A stretch of 64,000 bases of DNA from JAIBBV01 sp044347745 (GTDB taxonomy: Bacteria; Bdellovibrionota_C; UBA2361; JAFLCA01), in contig JBIKUD010000013.1 in the NCBI GenBank assembly GCA_044347745.1, positions 15,623 through 79,622 on the forward strand, read 5' to 3'. The position numbers were made by a program, and so were the translations under genes. The notes under the pieces were generated by a model. The model was not told the origin of the DNA and did not search any database. It was given only the letters and a program-made list of their open reading frames with translations. Below are positions 15,891-24,173 of this stretch, in pieces. Position 1 is the first letter of the stretch; each line of letters starts with the position of its first letter.

Positions 15891-18387
15891 TGCATACTTA
15901 AAAATTGCTTGGCAAGACTCGCGTGGCAGCCGGGGAAAACTATTTTTGTTTTTAAGTAGCCTCGTACTTGGCATCGCAGCCTTGGTGTTGGCTCTTTTGT
16001 TGCGCTCGGCCATAGAGCTCAATTTAGACAGTGAAGCCAAAAGCCTCTTGGGGGCCGACCTAGCTTTACGCGCTAAGACTGCGCCAGAGGCTACGCTAGT
16101 TGAAACATTTAGACCCAAGCGTTTGGCCCGTGAAACGCAAATACGCAGTATGGCGCTTTTCGGCGCCCAAGATACGCGCTTAGTACAGGTGCGCGCGTTT
16201 AGCGGACAGTATCCCTTTTATGGTGAGGTTCGCACAAAGCCCGCTGACATTTGGCAGAATTTACTCAGCTTAGAAAATGCTGCAGTTGTTGATGAAGCTT
16301 TGCTAATTCAGGCAGGTAGCAAAATAGGCGAAACTGTCAAACTTGGTGCACAAAGTTTTACAATTCTTGGAATAATAGAAAAATTTCCAGGCAGTCTTAG
16401 CATCAGCGGTGCGGTTGCTCCGCGCATTTATATTTCTGAACGAGGGCTTGAAGCCACGCAGTTGCTTGGCAAGATGAGCGTAGCAGATCATTTTCTTTAC
16501 GCAGATTTTGGCGCGCTTCCTGCACCAGAAGCTCTTAAAGCTCTGCGAGAACGGCTGCCGGAGGAAGTGCAGCTTGAAACTGTAGCAGATAGGCGCGAGC
16601 GCTTGGGGCGCGTCAATGAGCAGCTCTCTCTTTTTCTTGGACTGGTGGCGGTGATTTGCATCGCGCTGGGTGGCGTTGGGGCTGGCATTGCACTTTTCTT
16701 TTATTTACGAGCGAAAGCCAGCGTAGTGGCTTTATTGCGCTGTTTGGGTGCATCGGGAAGCAACGCAATTTTAGTCGTGTTTGTTCAGGTATGTGCGGCT
16801 GCTACATTGGCCCTGGCATTTGGTCTTAGCCTGGGCGTAATGGCTTACAAGGGGGCTCTTGTGCTGCTTGCGGCGCTGCTCAAGTTTGAACTTATAGCAG
16901 CACCATTGACTACTAGTTTGCTTCTTGGCTTTGGACTTGGTGCCATAGTTGTTTTTTTGGCTGCTGCCCCAGGGCTTTTTCTACTTAAAAATACTCGAGC
17001 ACTTGATTTGCTGCGCTCAGGTCAGGTTACGTACAGTCGCCCGATTGTGGCGAGCTGGATTTCGCTTGTGCTACTCACGCCTTTTTTGCTGCTTTGGACT
17101 CTGGGTCTTGAGCCCAAGCAAATTGTTGGGGTGGGGGCGGTAATCGTTTTATCAATAGGAGTACTTTGGCTATTCGCCCGAATTTTCCAGTTTGGTTTTG
17201 AATGGCTACAGCGAAAGAGTGCTTTCATATTTGAAATAAAACATGCGCTGCGTCGGCTGGGGCGTAATCGAGGCAGCTCTGGTCTGCTCCTTGTAGCGCT
17301 TGCCCTTACCACGATTCTTTTGACTGTAATCTTAACTGTACGGGCCACTCTGGTTGGAAATGTGGCCAAGGTGCGCGATGAAAATACCGCAAATCTTTTT
17401 GTGTATGACGTAGGACCGGAAGATGTTAGTGGGGTTAAGGCCTTACTTGCGGACCATAAACTTAGCGTATCAGAGGATGTGCCGATTATTTTAATGCGTA
17501 TCACAAAGCTTAAAGGGCGGGGGGTTAGTGAAATTCTTAATGATCAGAGTTCGGGCGTGCCCTCTTGGACTCTACGCCGAGAATATTGGAGTTCATTTCG
17601 TTCTGAGCTTATATCAAATGAAGAGATCGTAGCAGGTAAGTGGTTTACAGCAGAGAAAGAAGCAGAGGTAATTCCTATTTCAATTGAAGATAGGCTGGCA
17701 CGTAACTTAGGTGTTTGGGTCGGCGACCAAATTGAATTTAGTATTCAGGGAGTAAAATTTACTACCTATATTGCCTCTGTGCGTAAAATTTATTGGGAGC
17801 AGATGCGGCGCAATGCTTTTGTTATTTTCCCTCAGGGTGTTCTCGAAGATGCCCCGCAGTTTCGCTTTTTGACTGTGTTTGCTCCAGACATGCAACAAAC
17901 GGCAGGCTTTCAGCGTGCTTTGGCCCAGCAGTTTCCTGGAGTTTCTGCTATCGATTTACGCCATGCGGTGGAAACTGTTTTTGAGCTTTTGAACAAAATT
18001 ATTTTGGGTATAGCGGTGCTAGTTAGTTTAGTGACATTTACGGCGCTAGTACTGCTGGTGATCATGCTTATGAGCGCTCGTGCCGCGACGACTAGAGAAA
18101 CAGCGCTTTTGCGTACTCTTGGCGCAACGGTTAGTCAGGTGCGACTAGTATTTTTCTTAGAGCAGTTTGTGCTTGCCTTGTCGGCCGTTTGTATTGCGCT
18201 GCCCATAACTTGGGCCGCTTCTAGAATAGTTGCCTTAGCACTTAAGCGCAGTGATGTTGTTTTTCCTTGGCCGGATGTTTTGCTTCTTTCTGGAAGTATA
18301 ATTGCCTTTGTATTGATCTTTGCTTGGATGGTTGGAGGTCGTGGCGTGAAAGAGGGTTTGGCGCAGGCGGTGCGAGCGGAAACATAA
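15883..18387 (+). CDS. ybbP: ABC transporter permease, YbbP/FtsX-type
   Basis: 834 residues starting at a GTG inside the ATPase stop region. One N-terminal membrane helix is followed by a periplasmic domain, then helices around residues 250-380, a second periplasmic half (about 500-690) and three final helices. This is the doubled FtsX-domain plan of YbbP. ETALLRTLGAT near residue 740 is typical of the FtsX cytoplasmic loop. The stop at 18387 is only 18 bp from the left inverted repeat of the GC-rich insert, so that insert landed directly behind this operon. Confidence 0.88.
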   Translation: MVSAYLKIAWQDSRGSRGKLFLFLSSLVLGIAALVLALLLRSAIELNLDSEAKSLLGADLALRAKTAPEATLVETFRPKRLARETQIRSMALFGAQDTRLVQVRAFSGQYPFYGEVRTKPADIWQNLLSLENAAVVDEALLIQAGSKIGETVKLGAQSFTILGIIEKFPGSLSISGAVAPRIYISERGLEATQLLGKMSVADHFLYADFGALPAPEALKALRERLPEEVQLETVADRRERLGRVNEQLSLFLGLVAVICIALGGVGAGIALFFYLRAKASVVALLRCLGASGSNAILVVFVQVCAAATLALAFGLSLGVMAYKGALVLLAALLKFELIAAPLTTSLLLGFGLGAIVVFLAAAPGLFLLKNTRALDLLRSGQVTYSRPIVASWISLVLLTPFLLLWTLGLEPKQIVGVGAVIVLSIGVLWLFARIFQFGFEWLQRKSAFIFEIKHALRRLGRNRGSSGLLLVALALTTILLTVILTVRATLVGNVAKVRDENTANLFVYDVGPEDVSGVKALLADHKLSVSEDVPIILMRITKLKGRGVSEILNDQSSGVPSWTLRREYWSSFRSELISNEEIVAGKWFTAEKEAEVIPISIEDRLARNLGVWVGDQIEFSIQGVKFTTYIASVRKIYWEQMRRNAFVIFPQGVLEDAPQFRFLTVFAPDMQQTAGFQRALAQQFPGVSAIDLRHAVETVFELLNKIILGIAVLVSLVTFTALVLLVIMLMSARAATTRETALLRTLGATVSQVRLVFFLEQFVLALSAVCIALPITWAASRIVALALKRSDVVFPWPDVLLLSGSIIAFVLIFAWMVGGRGVKEGLAQAVRAET

Positions 18388-18465
18388 ATTACGCGGTAAA
18401 AAGTTAGGCATACCAAGCACGCAGAATCCAAGAACCAAGAGGGGCACCTCAAGGAAAAAGGGCTT

Positions 18466-18521
18466 GTCGGGGGCCGCTTATGAAATCGCCGAAGCGCTTC
18501 ACAAACGACCCCCGACTCGCT
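18466..18521. repeat. Inverted repeat near the left end of the GC-rich insert
   Basis: GTCGGGGG (about 18468-18475) and CCCCCGAC (about 18510-18517) are complementary. The interval also contains a GAAGCGCTTC palindrome. It lies just past the stop of the lipoprotein gene on the minus strand and could act as its transcript end, although no U-run follows. Confidence 0.4.
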
Positions 18522-18538
18522 GCCGCGCGCCCAACTCT

Positions 18539-19534
18539 CTACAGCGGAAGGACGAGAATCCTTCGCCATAGGCTGCCGGTGATTCCAGGGGTGGGAAGTA
18601 GCAACTCGGTGCTGGCGTACCAGTCGCCTGGTGCATCCGGAGTCCACAGAAGCGAAGCGCTTCCAGGGACCACTTGCAACGCGAAGCTTTGGTTGGCAGG
18701 GTCGACAAAATCGACTACACCACCAAAGTGCGCCGACTGCGAGATAAAGAACTTCAGCTTAAGCTGGCGCTCTTCAGTCTCAACGATATCCCACCATCGG
18801 CGTGCTGCCAGTGGCAGGAAGTTGCCCTGGTTGTCGAGTTGCCCAGCAACCTCCAGCCCTAGAGCTGCTTCGCTCGGAGACAGGGTCTCGATTTCCCGTA
18901 GCGGTGAAAGTTCGCCACTGCTGTTGTCGATTCCCTGAACCAGGTAGATCCCCGGTACCAGCTGCGACTGGTACTGGACAAGACCGGCGCCGTTCGACTG
19001 AAGCATCGCGACTGTGGTGCCGTCGAGCCTGCTGATCTTGAAGGACGAGTTGCTCACGACTTGCGTCGTAGGGTTCTCGGCCTGGTCGACGTAGACTAGC
19101 CGCATCCATGCTTCTTCGCCGTTCATCAAAGAGTCGCTGCTAATAGCGACTTCCAAGTTGTACGGAAGTGACTCAAAGCTGAGTACTTCGGACTGGCCGA
19201 GGGCGCCGTCTGCTCGAATGTCCCACATGCCGTTAGGGTTATTCACCCGTCCGGCCGGCGAGACGCAGAAGTTCCCCATCGCATCGGTAGTGATGGCGAA
19301 GGACCCACCCGAAGGCGGCCAGAACATGACCTGCACGTTGGCCGCGGGGGCCTGCGTGCTGGTCTCGTCGACGTAGCCGCAGAGCTGGCTACGGGGGGGA
19401 AGGGGCAGCGACGAAGTTATCGTCACTGTGTACGCAGACGTGGCGCTTCCGCCGTCGTCGCTCTCGTGCCTTGCACAGGCACTGAGCACTGCGGACGCTA
19501 CAAGCGCCAGCAGCAAAAGGAACGATCGGGACAT
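18539..19534 (-). CDS. Lipoprotein of unknown function with beta-sandwich-like repeats
   Basis: 331 residues. The lipobox LSAC follows a short leader (MSRSFLLLLALVASAV). I start at ATG 19534, which has GGAG 6 bp upstream, although the frame is open to 19618. The body is beta-rich, with a carboxypeptidase-regulatory-like stretch (LCGYVDETSTQAPAANVQV...TDAMGNFCVSPAG) as in surface proteins with CarboxypepD_reg or SpaA-like folds. Its GC-rich third positions differ from both neighbours, in line with acquisition by transfer. It is the only gene in the inverted-repeat-bounded insert. Confidence 0.7.
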   Translation of the reverse strand: MSRSFLLLLALVASAVLSACARHESDDGGSATSAYTVTITSSLPLPPRSQLCGYVDETSTQAPAANVQVMFWPPSGGSFAITTDAMGNFCVSPAGRVNNPNGMWDIRADGALGQSEVLSFESLPYNLEVAISSDSLMNGEEAWMRLVYVDQAENPTTQVVSNSSFKISRLDGTTVAMLQSNGAGLVQYQSQLVPGIYLVQGIDNSSGELSPLREIETLSPSEAALGLEVAGQLDNQGNFLPLAARRWWDIVETEERQLKLKFFISQSAHFGGVVDFVDPANQSFALQVVPGSASLLWTPDAPGDWYASTELLLPTPGITGSLWRRILVLPL

Positions 19535-19649
19535 GGATTTCTCCGGGGTAGTGACCACACGCTTTCCACCCATGACTTTCGTCTTGGAAGGCGTGAGATC
19601 GGAAGGGACGCACGGCACGTTGCCGTGTGTTGAAAACCTTGTGGACAGT

Positions 19650-19697
19650 CATGGGTTTGAGACTGAGCCTCACGAGGAGGCTCAGAACAAACCCATG
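19650..19697. repeat. 48-bp interrupted palindrome (long hairpin)
   Basis: CATGGGTTTG (19650-19659) pairs with CAAACCCATG (19688-19697), and CTGAGCCTC (19663-19671) pairs with GAGGCTCAG (19677-19685), with a 5-nt loop. It lies just inside the right end of the GC-rich insert, about 115 bp upstream of the lipoprotein start. It may be part of the mobile end or a leader hairpin. Confidence 0.75.
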
Positions 19698-19721
19698 ACA
19701 AATTGCGTGCTTGGTTAGCCT

Positions 19722-20016
19722 GTGACAAAGGCCTGATGTAAAAAAAGCCTATCTCAAAAGCTAACCAGCGTGTTTTCTACCCGAGCCAAATAAACCGTAG
19801 TGAGACCAGCGGTTTGAAAAGAAAGGAGCGTATGAAGCGAAGGTGGATTGTAGCAGGCGCGGAAGCACTAATCTAATTTTGTTTAAGTAGACTTTCTTTA
19901 GCAATATCAAGTCACTTAGAAAGCAACAGAAACTGTAGATTTCACATAACAAAGTAATGGGCGGCCGTGTGATGACCCCCAGGCTGCTTTTTTGCGGCTA
20001 ATATGTTGAATTTATT
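19722..20016. other. Intergenic region right of the GC-rich insert
   Basis: A second inverted repeat, TGGTTAGC (about 19712-19719) with GCTAACCA (about 19759-19766), straddles the end of the insert. A possible 14-codon open frame starts at about 19831 (MKRRWIVAGAEALI) with AAGGAG directly upstream, but I cannot support it further. The rest is AT-rich, presumably holding the promoter of the 716-residue gene, and I see no clear -35/-10 pair. Confidence 0.3.
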
Positions 20017-22167
20017 ATGTCAGGCGCTGGGATAGGAGAGGGACGGGGCGATTCAGGGCGGCATTCAGGCCGTGGCCAAGACCCTGCCGTTGCGCTGGCA
20101 AAAGTAATCCTAGCCGAACTTCATGACGCCCCCAATCAACCCACTCATGGACGCTTTACCAAAGAAGCAGTCGCACGTGTTGAAGATTTTATTCAGAATG
20201 ACCCCGTGTATTTGGTGCTTGCCAGCAAATATCTTGGCGACGGAGCTTTTAATGGTGCTGTTGTTGACGTTTGCGATAAGTACATACGTAACTATCTTCT
20301 AAATTTCGAGCGAATCGCTTCTCGTAATCCCGAGATTAACGCAATTGAAAGACTTGGCGATGCGCTGCCAGTGGCTTACCGCTATTGGACCGTGATTGCT
20401 TTTAGCTTTGAACGCAAACGCTTAGATTTAAATCCTGAAAAATTTTCGCTGCCACAGGATAAGCCTAGCTCTGCTGTGATCGCGCCAACAGCGCCAGCAG
20501 AAATTGCTGCGCTTCAGGCTCCATCAAAAATTGAAACGACAGCAGTGTCGCCTCTTCCAACTGAGACAGAAGTAAAAGGTGCTCCGTCTGCTTCACCGCA
20601 ACCATCGCCAATAGAGGAGATTCTTTTTGATCGTTTGTGCGTTTATACCACAGGTAATATGGGCAGTGTCGCAGAACAAATAAATTTGTATGCCGACATT
20701 CATTCAATCGATGCTGGAACAATTTCAGATACGCTGCACGGAATGATTCGTAGTGATATATTTGGCGAAGGTAAATTTGGCACAGATCTCGCCGAGCTTG
20801 CCCAGCTTGGTAAGGACTGCTCAAGCTTTTCTGAGAATCCTGAGTCAGCGTCGGTCTTTGGGTCTAAAGCACTTTTTGATCGTTTGCATTTGATTAGAAA
20901 CTATTGGGGATTAGCCACAATTCCAGATCCTGTGGGTGCATTTGTTGAGGATGGCTTTTTAACAACCAATGCAGCCGCGAAATTAGCTGAAGCCCAAAAA
21001 GTGCTTGAAGTTGCGCCAAAAGCTGCACTTAGGCTAGCTGAAGAACTTTCAAAGACGGCTACAGTAACTAGTGCAATAGTCAAAGAGCTTTCTGAGATTG
21101 TGAACATCATGCATTTTGCTGGAAAAGGTGATGTTTATATCGAAGCATCACTTACTCAGCCACTAACCCGGCATCACATATCGAGGCTCCCACATTTGCA
21201 TAACTGTGCTGCGCTTATGAGTCAGGGGGTGAAGGTTGATGGACTTTTTAACGTTTCTCCTGAAGCGGAGGCAGTGGTGGCAAGAGCCGCATCTGGTGAG
21301 TTTAGCCAATTGCCTATAACACACCAACGTTTCGGAGCTTCGATTCGCGAGACTATAGATTCACAACTTCGCGTGATCCGGGAGTCTTCACCTCAAGCTA
21401 GAGAAATAATTGAAAATACTTTGGCAACTTTAGGTGAGGCTGGTCGTCGTAATTTTAATGATCTTACGCACTGTCTGCTTGCAACAACAAAACTACTGGG
21501 TACGGAGGCAAGTAATGCTCTTTTGCTTCAGCTTGGTGAAGCCTATGTCGCGATAGCCAAAGCGGGAGTCCCATTAAAGGAAGTTGAGTGGATGTTAGGC
21601 AACATTCCCGAAGGCGTAGCGCCAGCAGCGGTATTTTATTATTTTGAGGATTTAGCTTCACTTCAGCGTTCAAATGTTAGTGGTGTATCAAACCTTTTTG
21701 CAAATTCTTGTAAAGTTTGGAAAGGCCAGGTTAACCACGACTTAACTCAACATGTTTCTGGTTTTTTTATAGAAGCTCAAACTGCGCTTAATTTACAAAA
21801 AAATGGATATCGGCTTATTTCTGTCTCTAGCAAACATGGAAGCGGAACTAGCGGTGTTGAATATGATTTAATTGCCACTTCTCCGTCGGGTGAATTGCAG
21901 GCTATCGAAGTTAAAAGATCACTCGAAGCCTTAGTGGGTAAAAACGACGCAGTGTGGAATTCTGCAGAGATCGCGAATTCGCAGCTTTATAGACTTCTTG
22001 AAGCGTCCAAAAAAGATGGATTAGCTTTAGTAATTGCAGTTAAGCACCTGGGCAAAAATGCCTGGGCTGCCGGTACAGTTGGAAATATGTTTGCAGCTGT
22101 TAAGGGCGTGCTTGGTATTAAGCCCGATTTAGTGAGCGCTGATACGGGGCAGCGAATACAAGTTTAG
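20017..22167 (+). CDS. Large protein with C-terminal PD-(D/E)XK nuclease-like domain
   Basis: 716 residues, no signal peptide and no membrane helix. An N-terminal helical region (1-140) leads into a Pro/Ala/Thr-rich linker (about 145-205), then a long helical region to about 580. The C-terminal 130 residues look like a restriction-endonuclease fold: a helix AQTALNLQKNGY, then Asp617 in VEYDLIA and Glu631-x-Lys633 in LQAIEVKRS, with the Asp-x13-ExK spacing typical of PD-(D/E)XK enzymes. The Q-rich helix EIANSQLYRLLEA follows. Activity on nucleic acid is inferred. It stands alone between a mobile insert and small hypothetical genes; a defence or repair role is possible but unproven. Confidence 0.65.
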   Translation: MSGAGIGEGRGDSGRHSGRGQDPAVALAKVILAELHDAPNQPTHGRFTKEAVARVEDFIQNDPVYLVLASKYLGDGAFNGAVVDVCDKYIRNYLLNFERIASRNPEINAIERLGDALPVAYRYWTVIAFSFERKRLDLNPEKFSLPQDKPSSAVIAPTAPAEIAALQAPSKIETTAVSPLPTETEVKGAPSASPQPSPIEEILFDRLCVYTTGNMGSVAEQINLYADIHSIDAGTISDTLHGMIRSDIFGEGKFGTDLAELAQLGKDCSSFSENPESASVFGSKALFDRLHLIRNYWGLATIPDPVGAFVEDGFLTTNAAAKLAEAQKVLEVAPKAALRLAEELSKTATVTSAIVKELSEIVNIMHFAGKGDVYIEASLTQPLTRHHISRLPHLHNCAALMSQGVKVDGLFNVSPEAEAVVARAASGEFSQLPITHQRFGASIRETIDSQLRVIRESSPQAREIIENTLATLGEAGRRNFNDLTHCLLATTKLLGTEASNALLLQLGEAYVAIAKAGVPLKEVEWMLGNIPEGVAPAAVFYYFEDLASLQRSNVSGVSNLFANSCKVWKGQVNHDLTQHVSGFFIEAQTALNLQKNGYRLISVSSKHGSGTSGVEYDLIATSPSGELQAIEVKRSLEALVGKNDAVWNSAEIANSQLYRLLEASKKDGLALVIAVKHLGKNAWAAGTVGNMFAAVKGVLGIKPDLVSADTGQRIQV

Positions 22168-22206
22168 TTCCTTCCCGTTCAAGAATTTCAAAATGAATAA
22201 CTGATT

Positions 22207-22494
22207 TTAGTCTAGCTTTGGCAGAGGCGGCTGGCGTTTTATTAAGGGAAGGCTAAGTGCTGCAATTGCGAGGGCTTCATGGGCTAGGGCTCGCTGTGCA
22301 GCATCAATCGCTTCAGGGCTGAGTTCATGGCCTAGTCTACCAGGTTCAAGATTAACGATAGCGGCGCGGATATCAGGCGCCAGCGAGTCAGGATTTACAC
22401 CAAGCTCTCGAAAGCGCGCGGCAAGAAGTTCTTGCTGCCGAGCTGCGTCTGGCTTTGGCTCACTACCTGGTGATGGCTGCGCTGAAGTTGGCAC
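22207..22494 (-). CDS. Small hypothetical protein
   Basis: 95 residues, Pro/Ala-rich, mainly helical after residue 18. No family recognised. It is convergent with the 716-residue gene. The 170 bp upstream is free of genes. It might not be expressed. Confidence 0.4.
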   Translation of the reverse strand: MPTSAQPSPGSEPKPDAARQQELLAARFRELGVNPDSLAPDIRAAIVNLEPGRLGHELSPEAIDAAQRALAHEALAIAALSLPLIKRQPPLPKLD

Positions 22495-22660
22495 TTTTAT
22501 TCACTCTAATAACTATGGTGATTTTTGGTCACTTTGTTTTCGGGGCATAGGATAACCCGGAGGGCGATTCTCAGACAACTTTTTTACTTCAGGCTTGAAT
22601 CAGACGGATTAAGGCGTGTAAGAAAAAGATAAGTTACTGAAAATAGGCAGGTATTTAGCC

Positions 22661-23677
22661 CTAATTGCGATCTCTAAGGTGCAAATAAAGGTCCGAAATT
22701 GGAAATTCAGGATCTAGGGTGCGTAGCCCCCAAGAATCAGAGGAAGCTCGCTCATCAGTAAATTGATAGGCGTAAATTCGCTGAATCCGTGGGCTGAGTG
22801 CTTTCAAAAAGGGAAAGGTACGCTCTGCGTATTCAAGCTGCTTAAGCACGCCGCGTTGACCAGACTCAGTAACCCAAATGGGGCGTTGAATTGATTCAAT
22901 GAAAGCCCCAACCCCAAGATATTTTCTTTCATACTGAGCGCCGTAGTAGTGAATGGCGACAACATCGGCAATAGACTCTATGCCTTGATCACGGAGAGAT
23001 TCATTATATTCAAGTGTGTCGGGGAAATTTTGATTGATTGCCGTAGTTGCCGCAGCGACTAATCGTTTCTTAGGCGCATAGCGTCTTACTTCAGCGGCAG
23101 CATCTTGCAAAAGCGCCACGTAGTTTTTTGGTTCAGCAGCCAGCCCTAATCGAAGATTGTGCGGATTATGAATATCATTTGGCTCGTTCCAAATTTGAAA
23201 TGCTTTCACCCGCCCTTTGCGTGCGTAGCGTTTGGCAACCTTTTTAACCCACTTTTTTGCAAATGTTTTGCGAGGATCTCCGCTTAGCCAGTTATTGGAA
23301 TCTTGCATCCAACTAGGTAAGGAAGTAAGCACCACTAATGCCTCGGTTCCGGGCGGAATATTTTTAACGAGCTCGTCATAAAAACTAAAGTTTGGTTTTG
23401 ATGTTGGAGTGGGCTGCACGTTGTCATCCCAATTCATCAGAATGCGTATGTAACGAATTCCGAGCTCATTTTTCACTTCGTTGAATTGAGATTCTATATT
23501 CCCAAAGCGCGCATCATTGGCGAAGGCGTTTACGCCGAGGGTGCTTGTGTCGATGGTACGACGAGGTGCAATAGCATCTTGAAGCTTATCTTGCCAAGAA
23601 AAGGCGTCTATCTCTGGTTGAGCCCAGGCCAATTGAGCGTGGAGGCTAAGAAAAATTACTAGAATGAGGCTACGCAT
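22661..23677 (-). CDS. Exported clan GH-A glycoside hydrolase
   Basis: 338 residues with a signal peptide ending at AWAQ (residue 20). The (beta/alpha)8 barrel shows the clan GH-A catalytic pair: acid/base Glu165 in QIWNEPND and nucleophile Glu271 in IWVTESGQ. The opening LGIRYIRILMNWDDNVQ and the DVVAIHYYG strand resemble GH39-like and related families. It should hydrolyse a glycosidic bond in the periplasm or outside the cell; the substrate is unknown. It is followed on the chromosome by a DUF167 gene on the same strand, 48 bp upstream. Confidence 0.8.
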   Translation of the reverse strand: MRSLILVIFLSLHAQLAWAQPEIDAFSWQDKLQDAIAPRRTIDTSTLGVNAFANDARFGNIESQFNEVKNELGIRYIRILMNWDDNVQPTPTSKPNFSFYDELVKNIPPGTEALVVLTSLPSWMQDSNNWLSGDPRKTFAKKWVKKVAKRYARKGRVKAFQIWNEPNDIHNPHNLRLGLAAEPKNYVALLQDAAAEVRRYAPKKRLVAAATTAINQNFPDTLEYNESLRDQGIESIADVVAIHYYGAQYERKYLGVGAFIESIQRPIWVTESGQRGVLKQLEYAERTFPFLKALSPRIQRIYAYQFTDERASSDSWGLRTLDPEFPISDLYLHLRDRN

Positions 23678-23725
23678 TGTTCATAGAGGTCGGTGGTAAT
23701 TTTGCCGAGCTGGAGATTTGGGAGC

Positions 23726-24037
23726 TTATTTTGTACTGGCAACAAGAATGTTCGCGATAGACTCGAGCACCTGCTTAAGCTCTATGTGCTTGAGAAGGAC
23801 GCGTTTTTCTTTGGAAGTGTTGCCGGCTAGCAAAACGACAGCGGATTTGGGGAGTCCAAAGATATCGGCTAGTAACCGAGTTAGGGCCTCATTGGCGGCC
23901 CCGTCAACCGGTGCAGCCTTAACAGCGACTTTTAGGCGACCATTGTGCTGGCCCACCAAGCCCTCACGTTTGGCGCGGGGCTGTAGGCGTAGGAGCAGGG
24001 TCACTCCGTCTTGATTGTGGCTGGCGTAGGCTGTCAT
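23726..24037 (-). CDS. DUF167/YggU family protein
   Basis: 103 residues. LLLRLQPRAKREGLVG, LKVAVKAAPVDGAANEALTRLLA and VLLAGNTSKEKRVLL are the hallmark blocks of the small cytosolic DUF167 (YggU) family, whose function is unknown. It is full length. It probably shares an operon with the downstream glycosidase gene. Confidence 0.88.
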   Translation of the reverse strand: MTAYASHNQDGVTLLLRLQPRAKREGLVGQHNGRLKVAVKAAPVDGAANEALTRLLADIFGLPKSAVVLLAGNTSKEKRVLLKHIELKQVLESIANILVASTK

Positions 24038-24173
24038 TGCTTCAACGCGATTAAAGCAGAAAATGAAGGTATTTTATAGACTTAAGCAATTCGGCTGCGT
24101 CTAAGGTCCCTGCTGCCACGCACCGGGGTACATAGCAGGGGCGATTTTTGGACTACAAAGGGCACCGACCTAA

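Larger units (their letters stand above)
18406..19721. mobile_element. GC-rich insert with 18-bp terminal inverted repeats
   Basis: AGGCATACCAAGCACGCA at 18406-18423 and its near-perfect inverse TGCGTGCTTGGTTAGCCT at 19704-19721 (16 of 18 match) bound a 1.3-kb segment. Its base composition and codon use are clearly more GC-rich than the DNA on either side. It carries one lipoprotein gene and a strong hairpin, and no transposase. I find no convincing target-site duplication. It is probably a non-autonomous element or an acquired cassette. Confidence 0.6.

Noticed and set aside
19831..19875. 14-codon frame MKRRWIVAGAEALI with AAGGAG upstream
   Set aside because: Too short to separate from chance; no attenuator structure or amino-acid run.
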